The notes beneath the pieces were generated by a model that was given only the letters and a program-made list of their open reading frames with translations, did no database searches and was not told where the DNA came from. This document shows, in pieces, positions 47,421 to 56,173 of a stretch of 64,000 bases of DNA; the stretch's first letter is position 1, and every line of letters begins with the position of its first letter. The DNA comes from Chenopodium formosanum (taxonomy: Eukaryota; Streptophyta; Magnoliopsida; Caryophyllales; Amaranthaceae). Position numbers and translations under genes: made by a program. The stretch is taken from NCBI GenBank assembly GCA_024500155.1, contig CM044869.1:28146501-28210500 (forward strand), given 5' to 3'.

Positions 47421-49065
47421 TATTTTCTTGGCTTTTCTTTTCCGACTTATGGGTTTGTCACAAAGTAGTATTTGAACAAATGTGTTGTCCTTGATTAATC
47501 GCCCTTCTCTCCTTGACCAAGTGCTTTGAAAAGGGAAATTGGGGATATTTACTGTTAATTATTTGACTCAAACTCTATTCAACATGCAATAGATGGAAGG
47601 AGGTAAGAAGAATGAACGTTGTGATATGGAGAAAACATGTAGAGAATGGAGAGATATGAAAGAATTAGGAATAGAATGTACCCCTAACTCAAATGACGGA
47701 AGAACCGACTCATGCATGAACCTAAGACATGGTCATGGTCACATACTCACAAAGTGTGCTAGAACTAGTGAGTGTAGATGACATGTTTGACTCGTGTCAT
47801 GACCATGTGACTAGACTTAATCAAGGACTAAACATGACTATTGTCATTAATAAACTGGTTAAACTGATTAAGTAAATTGATTAATTAGACTCGTTGCGAA
47901 GACTCGAGCAAAACATGGACTATTGCCGGAGCAACAGGACTGTCACCAGACGCTAAAGACCAGCGCCAAACGACAATAGTGTCGCTTGGCGCTAATAACT
48001 AGCACATAGCGCTACAGTCCAGACTTCTGCGCCATTGCTGGAACATTGGTCTGGAACTGTTTCCAGTATTTTTACTTCAAAAGGACAAGCCTAAAGTCGT
48101 ACTAAGTCAAGTTTGATCAATTTATTTAGACTTTTTAATCATTTATTAATTAATTAATTAATTAATTAATTAATTAATTTAGCAAAGTCCTTTAGTCGTT
48201 AATTAGTTCATTTAAACTCATTCACATGTCAAACAAACGGTTACTGGAAACACATATAGGTTATGCACAAACAAATAATGCACAAGTAGTACATAGTAAC
48301 AATATGATGCAATGAGTTTGCAACCTAACCATGGCTCTAGTTCCCTAAAGTTTAGGATAGGGGTTAGTCAAAGAGGGTCCATGGTTATGACTCCGGATGC
48401 ACCGCGCGGAAGCCTTACCTTTGGAAGGGTTGGCACGAGTGGATGGGACCCCGCGAGTTAAACTCACTTCCACGGTTTGGAGAATTCAACAAACTTCGAT
48501 GTACCCTTCGTTGCCAGGAGCGTTCGATTGGGTAGGTGGAGCGTGAATCCCCAGAGGGTTATGGCCATATATATAACACATATGGGTTTCTAAAAAAAGG
48601 GAAAAACTCAATCAGGAAGTAAAACCGAGCAAACAGTACTAGAAAACTAGTCGAAACAAGAAGGTAGATTTCTGGCTCGGTATTGGAAGAATTCAGCGCG
48701 AGAAAATAGTGTCTGTCGCAAGACGACAAGACTGTCGCCAGGCGACAGCGCCATCGTTTGGCGCTGACGCTGTTTTCTCAACGCTAATTCCTACATGCCT
48801 CGGCAGCTTTCTGTTCTTGAATTTTCCAGTTTTTTTCGTAGCGTTATTTCAACTTTAGTTGTGAAAGATGTTTCCCTAATTTCCTACGTGTAAAAATCCT
48901 ATGTTTTTGACGCATTTCGGATGGTCTTTCCAATGCGGAACTTTTTATGCATATGCCACAATGTTAATCAAAATTACGCACATGAAATACTTAGAACTTT
49001 TCGAGTCTCATCCACTCATTCTAAATCATTGCCAAAATAAATTTTAGGAATTAAAATAGAAATCA
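47421..49065 (-). other. Element C 5' leader
   Basis: About 1.65 kb between primer site and gag with no credible ORF, so the extra ORF1 that Ogre elements carry before gag is absent. Palindrome clusters of the GTCGCC/GGCGAC family lie at about 47938-48030 and 48712-48772. A TTAA repeat (48145-48179) is present. Confidence 0.75.
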
Positions 49066-49083
49066 TCCCGAGTGGAGTAGCCA
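49066..49083 (-). promoter_or_regulatory. Element C primer binding site
   Basis: On the minus strand, a few bases inside the right LTR, TGGCTACTCCACTCGGGA follows a T run. It starts with the TGG expected for a tRNA 3' end complement and resembles the Arg-tRNA type reported for Ogre/Tat elements; the tRNA assignment is from memory of that group and not checked. Confidence 0.65.
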
Positions 49084-49089
49084 AAAAAC

Positions 49090-50998
49090 TGTAGGGAATA
49101 TTTCAAGCATCCCACACTTGAGCCCCACTATGATCATACACTTAAGCATGGTGGCGTCCAAAGGGAAGAAAGCTACAGTAAAAGTGTTGCTAAAAAGTTT
49201 TAGGAACTTGTAAACCGTTCATAAGGTGAAGGTTACACCCCTTCACGATCCATGAGATCTCTAACTCCAATAGGTCTGGAACCATGATTGGAAGTTCGAG
49301 GATGAAGGTACAAATCCAACCTAAAAGAGATTGAAATTGCCCTAAAAATAGGCCTCTACTTTATACTTCTCATATTCATGTGCGCTTTCTGACTAACATA
49401 CAATCAATAGGTTTACCTTAAACCTGTTTAATCTATGTTGGTTAAATTTAATGCACAAACAAAACTATTTTTGGAGATCACTTGAATTATAATCATATTA
49501 ACCCTAACAAGATTATTAATTATCTTATGAAGCGTGATTACAAGTACAAATTCCATTTAATCTTGCAAGAGATGGCGTGATCAAGCAATAACAATAATAA
49601 TAAATATAATATCAAGCAACATAATAACAATAATCATCATCATGATATTCTCAATCTCAAAGCAATAATAATAATAGCAAGATCCTAGGCATGATACTAA
49701 CAAGATTAATAACAAACCCTAGCATGTCACTAAACATTAAAGATCAAATCTTTATCCCTAACATGACACTAACATGTTAGAAGAAATAGGAAGCATCATA
49801 CATGATATTAGAAATTTTAGTTATTACCCTAAACATGATACTAGAAAGCAATATAACATCCGAACATGATACTAGGAATCAACAAATAATTTAAGCATGA
49901 TTTCAATATCAAAAGAATAACAATTAAAGTACTTACTTTGATGCCACATATCTCTTTCTAATAACAAAATACACATGTTAGAAACTTTAAGGAAAATATT
50001 AAAATCAAACTATTAAATTAAATAATTGAAATAAAGATTTGGGACCAAACCCTCATAAATTATCAACCTTTCACGTCTAGGGTGAAGGCAACTTCGAACT
50101 TGGCTAGGTGTTTCTAGAACTTGTGAATGTGGAATTTTGAGAGAGGGAAGGTTAAGAAAAATAATAGAGAGAGAAAGCTTCCTGCTTTTAGAGAGAATAA
50201 GAGATGATTGGTTGTGTATAATTGATGATTATTGATTGTTGATGACTGAAGACGGAGGAGATATGACCCCTCTTTATAGGAAAAATAGCACGGAATCAAA
50301 TCAAGTCCTATTCGGAATAAAATTAGCATCTGTCTCCAGGCGATAGACATCAGCGCCAGGAGACAGATGTTAGTGCCAGGCGACATACTTTGTCGTTTGG
50401 CGCTAATTAAAAGATAAAACGCGCTTTTGTACGGAATCCTCTTCGTTATATGATTAAGCAGCAAATTCCGCGTTAAGAAGATTAAAATCATATTTGTACC
50501 AAATCACATATTTTATTCAAAATAAAACTCTTTAAAATATAATTATCAATTCTAATCTCAGTAGAATTAAAAAGAAACCTTCTAGATATTCTAGAAGATT
50601 AAATTAATCCTAATAACCTTAGGAATAATAATTAATAGGCCCTCCTCTAGATGATTGGGCCGCATATAAAAATCATTTCGAGCCCAATTGAATATAATCC
50701 ATAACTTCCTCATTATTTATCGGAATTGGGCTTATTATATATCATTGGGAAGCTTTTTTCGAGCCTAATCCAACTACACATTATTGGACCCTTACCATGG
50801 ACAAAACCAAATTGGACTAGATATTTTTCATAAATAGAGTAAGAGAAGAAATATTATTGAAATCAGAAAGAGAAATATTTTAATAAAAACATCCTCATCA
50901 CTAGACTTTTCACAGTTTCACTTTGTTCGATAATCAAATGACGTGAAAGGTATTCATTACTGGGTTTGGTTTTGGGGAGACACATTTGGGTGTCTACG
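49090..50998 (-). repeat. Element C right (5') LTR
   Basis: A 1909-bp LTR collinear with 40823-42677, with scattered substitutions and an extra AT-rich segment at about 49577-49670. It includes the palindrome cluster at about 50335-50405. On the minus strand this is the promoter-bearing copy. Confidence 0.92.
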
Positions 50999-51088
50999 CT
51001 ATGGATCGACCCTTTCTTCCCTATCTGCATAGTTAGAGGAACTTAAGAATTATTTTTTTTTACTAGGTAATACGACTTTATCCTTTCA
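50999..51088 (+). repeat. Element B 3' LTR, end part
   Basis: Starts with the CTATG duplicate made by element C, then GGATCGACCC and the LTR tail ending TTTATCCTTTCA, which matches 19427-19511. The CACAA target duplicate follows at 51089-51093. Confidence 0.92.
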
Positions 51089-51093
51089 CACAA

Positions 51094-51726
51094 CATTAAC
51101 TCTATAACATTTCTTAACCATGGGGGTCTTGAGCAATTTGGAAAACTCAACAACAATCTTCTCATCGGCCACTTCACATGTAATAGTGTTGTTTTTGCAA
51201 TTGATGACCGCCCCCAAGGTTTTTAGAGCTTCACGACCCAAGATCAAAGGAGTATCAACATCTTCCTCCATATCCGTCACTACAAAATCACATGGCACAT
51301 AAATATGCCCAATTTGAATAGGAACATCCTCAAGCTCGCCACAAGGATGTTTGACCGAGCGGTCAGCCAATTGAATCATTTTTCTAGTGGTTATCATTTT
51401 AATATTGAGTATTTGTGCAATGGAGAGGGGAATTAAGCAAACAGTCGCTCCTAAATTCACCAAGGCACCCCTAGGTTCCATGTTGCCAATTTTAACCGGT
51501 AAAGTAAGCTTCCCGGGTTCTTCTCTTTCTTTGTTATCTTATGTTGAACGAGTGCACTAAATTCATGAGGGAGGGTAATGAGTTCATCATTGAGCTTCCT
51601 CTTGTTGGTCAGGATGTCTTTGACAAATTTGGAGTACGAAAACATTTGGGTAACAACTTCGATGAAAGGGAGACTTATGTGTAAGTTCTTCGTTACACTA
51701 AGGAATTTTGCAAATTTATCGTTCAC
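51094..51726 (-). pseudogene. Protease region of element A
   Basis: The minus strand from 51726 reads FAKFLSVTKNLHISLPFIEV, like the same linker in element B. A frame change near 51480 follows. Then comes the retropepsin domain GALVNLGATVCLIPLSIAQI, where Asn stands in place of the catalytic Asp of the DLGA motif. It continues LILGREALKTLGAVINCKN and reaches the element B insertion point at 51093. The Asn substitution alone would abolish proteolysis. Confidence 0.9.
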
Positions 51727-53455
51727 GTTTCTCTCCGCAAGCCTCCCGGGAAAAGGAACCGGCCCATCTAGTTTCCTAGTCTCACTAGAAGTAGAAGTTG
51801 TCTTCTCATCATTAAGCTACTTCTTCTCCACTTTGTTATCTTTCCCATCAAGTTTTTCTTCTTCAAGTCTCTTCTCCACCCTCACACCTTCTTCTCCTCC
51901 CTTATTTCCCTCACTATCTCCCTCTTTAGGCCCTTCATAGGATATGCCCGATCTCAATATGATTGCCTTGCATGAGTCGGGTTTTATGTTATGAGAGGGG
52001 TTAGCTTGTAGTTGTCCGAGTACAGTAGATGGTGAGTTGAAAGGTACTCTCTCGGCCAATTAGGCTAATTGTGAATCAAGCATCTTGTTATGAGCTTTGA
52101 CCTCTTGCATTTGTTGATTCATAGCTTGGAGTTATTGAAGAATTTGAGTTTGTGTGGAATCGGGTAGAGATGCTTGATCTTGGCTCCTTTGAGACGCTTG
52201 ATGTTGGTTTTTGTATTAATTTTGGTTGTTGTATTGGTTATTTCTTGGGTAGTTACCTCTTGGGTTTTGGTTTTGAGGTGGAGGTAGGTTTTGGTATTGA
52301 GGGTTGGAATTGTATGATGGTTGAGCTTGTTGCCCCCAATGTTGAGGTTGAGGTGCAAATCCGGGTAGTGGTTGTCTCCCAGCTACTCCTCTGCCACTTC
52401 CCCTATATCCATCTTGCCGTGTTTTGTAAGCTGCAACATGCTCGGGGCTCAAACCTCCATAATAAGATGTATCGTGGTTTGTGCCACCACAATTTTGACA
52501 TGAAAAAAAATTAACTTGAGAAGAGCTTGTGCCATTATTAACACTCGTGTTCAACTTTGCAAGGCCCTTCCTCAAAAGCTCAATTTGTGTTGCAATTGAT
52601 CAACCTTCTCTAATTCTTACATCCCACCTTTCTTCGGTGCATTACTCCTTCTACCATCCCAAGTGTAGTTCTTCTCTACCTCTTCAATTGTTGCTTCAAC
52701 TTGATTTTGGGGGATCTTAATCAATTGTCCACCCGCCCCCGCATCCAAGTTAGCTACATAGGTTCCAATCCATCATAGAAGAATCGCATGAGCAAGCTTT
52801 GATTGTATTCATGATGAGGACTTGCTTGTACCAACTCCTTGAACCTTTCCCAAGCTTCACTAAGACTCTTATCCGCTTCTTGTTCAAATGATGCAATCTT
52901 CCATCTCATTTTGCCGGTCTTTTCCTCGAAAATAAATCTCTTCAAGAATGCCTTGACTATCTCTCTCCATGTTGTGAGAGAATTTGGCTTGACTTGCTTG
53001 AGCCGCTTCTTTGCTCTCCCCGAAAGAGATTGTAGAAATAGATATATTCGGATGTACTCTTAAGAAACTTGATTTGTTTGAATCGTGGCACATAGCTCAA
53101 GGAATCTTCCAAGGTGCTCTATAGGATCTTCACTTGGAAAACCCGAAAATTGTTCCGCTTGTACCATTCTTGTGTATTGGGAGTGAATGGTAAAGTTGGT
53201 TTACGTGACGGGTAGTAAAATCCCTCCTGTGAATTCATAATCTTTCGGATTTCCAAATTCACGAAACAATACATCATCCTCTTGACCTGCCATTGCTTCA
53301 CTTTGAGAACTAGAAGACAAAGAATCACTTTCACTCCCAACAATAACACCAAGACCACTCGTCTCTTCTTGATAAAGCCTACGGACTTGTCTCAAAGTAC
53401 GGTCGATCTCGTGGTCAATGAAATGAGCGGATGGTCCTTGAGACCTCCTTAACAT
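51727..53455 (-). pseudogene. Gag of element A
   Basis: It begins near 53455 (MLRRSQGPSAHFIDHEIDRT). After a frame change near 53200 it has EDPIEHLGRFLELCATIQTN, SLSGRAKKRLKQVKPNSLTTW, FIFEEKTGKMRWKIASFEQE and LSEAWERFKELVQASPHHEY, which is the Ty3/gypsy gag domain. A stop-rich stretch at 52750-52580 follows, then a knuckle CQNCGGTNHDTSYYGG (near 52510-52460) whose last Cys is Tyr. A Gln/Asn/Pro-rich tail and a charged linker to 51817 end the region. Stops and shifts make it nonfunctional. Confidence 0.88.
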
Positions 53456-53562
53456 CCACCAAAGCTAAGCAAACGATTAGTAATGACTATCAAGAGAGTA
53501 AATGAACAAGAGAAAAGCAAAAAATCCAATAGTAACACAATAAGAGTGCAAAACTAGCCGTT

Positions 53563-53577
53563 TCCCCGACAACGCCA
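53563..53577 (-). promoter_or_regulatory. Element A primer binding site, tRNA-Asp-like
   Basis: The minus-strand TGGCGTTGTCGGGGA lies about ten bases inside the LTR end. It resembles the Asp-tRNA complement TGGCGCCGTTGCCGGGGA with three bases lacking and one change; element B uses the same type. Confidence 0.7.
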
Positions 53578-54386
53578 ACAAAAATTTGATCAAGGTTTAA
53601 TAGGTCGTCGAGACTAATAACCTAAACCAAATTAAAAATTTATAGCCTAAACTTACACTAAGCTGGTTAGTGGCAAGTATAGGGTCGAACCATGAAGAAA
53701 TGAAGTATTGCACAATCAAGTGAAATCAAGAATTTATCGCAAGTGACAAGGGATATTTTGATTGGTTTTGTGAATATCAATCATCAAATTAACTACTAAA
53801 AAGATTAAAGCAAGCTAATTAAGAAGTTTAAACTAGTAATACTTAAATAAAAAATGAAACACTCAAATTAAGAAAAATATGATCAAATTACTAGGAAGTG
53901 GGGGTTCTAATCATGATCAACTAAAACAACAATGAAAATCAACATGGATTTATACCAAGGAATAGAAACTCTACTCAAACAACTCATTCCCATGCAATTA
54001 CTCAAGTAAATTGCTGAATTAGATCAAATCTAAACTAAATCATTCGCAAGCATCTAGTTTAGAACATCAAACATTGGAATCAATGGTGCACATCCATAAT
54101 TTCAACCAAATTAAACATAAATTCATCAAATCAAGGCCTAATACAATCAATTATCAAAATTATCCTAATCAATCACGATTATCACCCCCTTCCCTAGCTA
54201 AAATCTAAGCTAGAGGGAAGAAGAGAATCATTACATCTACTCTAAGGAAGCATTCAAACTTCATCAAACTAAACAAGATTCCAAATCCAAGATAAAGCAA
54301 TCAAACTTGGTTAATCAATGAATTAAAAGGGAAATCAATATTTCCAAGAACAATTAAACCTAAAACCAAAGTAGAGTAAGAGATTA

Positions 54387-55364
54387 GAAAAAATTGCTGG
54401 GAATAATCCCACCTTTTGAGCATCAACGATAAATAATCCCACCTTTGGGATTTTTTTTAATAATCCCACCTTTATACACAATTCGCTGAAAATGGTCCCG
54501 AGTGACCAGTAACCGGTTGAAGAGGTAATTTTTTTTAATTAAGTTTAGTATACATGTGTCACAATTTGATTTGTCTAAAATAAAAAAAAAAATATAACAA
54601 AAAAGTAAAATCAAATAATAAAAAAAACCAACACCACCTAAGTTTCAACCACAACCATCCCTACACACCACCCAAACCCACCAGAACCACAACCCCATTT
54701 AGCCCCGAAACCACCGTCACCAAGAAACCACCGTGCCGACGACAGCCAGCCCAACCCCATAGGTGGGATTTCCAAAAATCGAAACCCACCAAACTAGACC
54801 CTAGAAGAAGGTCGAAATCGGGATAAGATTCAGGACGGGGAAGGGGCGAGGTTCCGGAATCGGGAAGGGAAAGAGGAAGAGGTGTGGTGGTGGTTTTGGC
54901 GGCCGGAATCGCGAGGATGAGGGAGGGGAGTTTAAACGTGCTGAATTTCGTTGAAGGGGTGACGGTGAGGGTTTAAACTGTGAGGATTTTGTGGAAAGGC
55001 GCGAGATGTTCAGGTGGTTCAGGGGAGGGTCATCACCGCTGTCGTCGGCGTCTTGTGTAAGGGCTGGGAGGTAAGAGACGCGGGGCAAGGGATCGGATTC
55101 AACCATTAAGGGGCGGGGATGGTGGCTGGAATTGGTGGGTTTTGTTTTTTAATTATTAATTTTTTTCTTTAAAAAATCTAATTTTTTAAAAAATATTTTA
55201 TTTTATTTTTATTTTTTTGACCGATCATAGGCTGCCATGTGTCATGTAACTTGTTATAACAGGTTACATGACCGGTTAGGACTATTTTCAGCGGATTTGG
55301 TGCAAAGGTAGGATTATTTATTGTAGACGCTCAAAAGGTGGGATTATTCCCAGCAATTTTTCCT
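54387..55364. mobile_element. Non-autonomous Mutator-like element, 9-bp TSD AAGAGATTA
   Basis: A 978-bp element with long inverted ends: AAAAATTGCTGGGAATAATC on the left, mirrored at 55334-55361, continuing with a second homologous segment (GATAAATAATCCCACCTTT against 55303-55323). AAGAGATTA lies at 54378-54386 and 55365-55373. The 9-bp duplication and long TIR indicate Mutator type. No transposase is present. The middle (about 54650-55130) is much richer in G+C than its surroundings. Confidence 0.9.
54801..55106 (-). pseudogene. GC-rich ORF inside the Mutator-like element, possible captured gene fragment
   Basis: A minus-strand frame of 101 codons starts MVESDPLPRVSYLPALTQDA and turns Ser/Pro-rich (SKPSPSPLQRN-like, then PKPPPHLFLFPFPIPEPRPF). 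Composition differs sharply from the AT-rich TIR and LTR around it. Pack-MULEs are known to pick up host gene pieces, often GC-rich 5' ends, so this may be the 5' part of a host gene. I do not recognise the protein and cannot name a parent. It could also be chance. Confidence 0.45.
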
Positions 55365-55633
55365 AAGAGATTAATACCATACAAGATGAATTAAGGAGGA
55401 AAACATGAAATTCATTGATTGAATTAAAGGAAACCTTGAAGAAATTTTATTACAAAGATGAAATTAAAGATTGAACTAATTTCTCTCTCTAAATTACCAA
55501 TTGTTTCTCTCACTAGATTAAGGGCAAAGAACTGAATAATCCTCTAGTTACATCATTAAGGATATTTATACCCCTCTTACATTATTCAAAATTAAGTCTA
55601 AAAATGAAATAAAAATGCACGGAATACCTAAGG

Positions 55634-55828
55634 GAGCGGCCGCTCAATTGAGGGGGAGCAGCCGCTCTAGAGGGTCAGGACAAACTGATGAACCCATGGG
55701 AGCGGGCGCTCCTACATATGAGAACGGGCGCTCCTTCAGGGGTGAGTGGCCGCTCCTCTAAACTGCAAAAAATACAACAAAAAAGCTCGAGAGGAGCGGG
55801 CGCTCCTACAGAGGTGAGCAGCCGCTCC
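55634..55828. repeat. Cluster of GGAGCGGSCGCTCC-type palindromes (element A LTR)
   Basis: Seven copies in about 195 bp, for example GAGCGGCCGCTC at 55634-55645, GGAGCGGGCGCTCC near 55699, GGAGCGGGCGCTCC near 55793 and GAGCAGCCGCTCCC near 55817. The same family lies at 3238-3370 in A's interior. Confidence 0.92.
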
Positions 55829-56173
55829 CAGCAACTGATCCAGCTCTCCATTAATGCTTCAAGCCCCAAACTCCTCTTACTCCAAAGCATTCCGAGGTAT
55901 AAGCAAAGCCTCCGGGAAGGTAATGCAAGGTTCTCGTTCAACCTGAATAAATACTCATACACAAATATAAGCAAGAATAGAGGAGGATAGAGGTAAAGAA
56001 AGAAAAAGGGGAGTAAAACACCCGAAACTACAAAATAAAGTCTAAAAGCTACCAAGGGAAGGAAACTAATCACATTATATCAAAACTAGGGAAAAAGAGG
56101 GAAAAAGGAACGAGAAAGGACTTTAATAGAAGGGAAAATGGGTCATAAAAGTGGTCATGAAGACCACTTATCA

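Larger units (their letters stand above)
40823..50998 (-). mobile_element. Element C: gag-only Tat/Ogre-related LTR element, TSD CTATG
   Basis: The LTRs at 40823-42677 and 49090-50998 start TGTAGGGAATATTTCAAGC on the plus strand. CTATG flanks the element at 40818-40822 and 50999-51003. A primer-site-like sequence next to the right LTR (49066-49083) and an intact minus-strand gag at 47420-46302 fix the orientation. No protease, RT, RNase H or integrase is recognisable in the 6.4-kb interior, so it needs enzymes from a partner element. A tandem repeat lies next to the 3' LTR, as known for Tat-lineage elements. It resembles published TR-GAG-type elements (LTR elements carrying only gag). Confidence 0.9.
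18156..51088 (+). mobile_element. Element B: Athila-type LTR retrotransposon, TSD CACAA
   Basis: Both LTRs start TGATATGTCTATTTTATATAG (18156 and 39533) and end in TCA (19511 and 51088). CACAA flanks the element at 18151-18155 and 51089-51093. The order on the plus strand is primer site, gag, protease, RT, RNase H, integrase, palindrome cluster, post-pol ORF, long 3' UTR with purine tract, 3' LTR. Copia 2 interrupts RT and element C interrupts the 3' LTR. Without these it is about 11.8 kb. Coding regions have numerous stops, so it is non-autonomous now. Confidence 0.95.
1..56173 (-). mobile_element. Element A: Athila-type Ty3/gypsy LTR retrotransposon, 3' LTR outside window
   Basis: Read on the minus strand from right to left, the parts are collinear: LTR, tRNA-Asp-like primer site, gag with a zinc knuckle, protease, RT, RNase H, integrase, palindrome-rich spacer and the Athila-type post-pol ORF. 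The coding parts are split by three insertions with matching target duplications (4139/15585 ATTTG, 18151/51089 CACAA, 54378/55365 AAGAGATTA). Across each break the protein resumes at the next expected residue, for example integrase at 15590 and 4138. Removing insertions leaves about 10.8 kb of visible A. All coding parts are decayed by stops and frameshifts, so A is dead and is the oldest layer of this nest. Confidence 0.9.
53587..56173 (-). repeat. Element A 5' LTR, interrupted by a Mutator-like element
   Basis: On the minus strand it runs from TGATAAGTGGTCTTCATGACC at 56173 to CCTTGATCA at 53587, next to the primer site. It is about 1.6 kb after removing the Mutator-like insertion. A TTCGACCC segment near 53680-53695 is shared in type with other LTR ends in the window. 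The palindrome cluster is at 55634-55828. The 3' partner is outside the window, so the right boundary rests on TG...CA and the change of sequence type. Confidence 0.82.
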
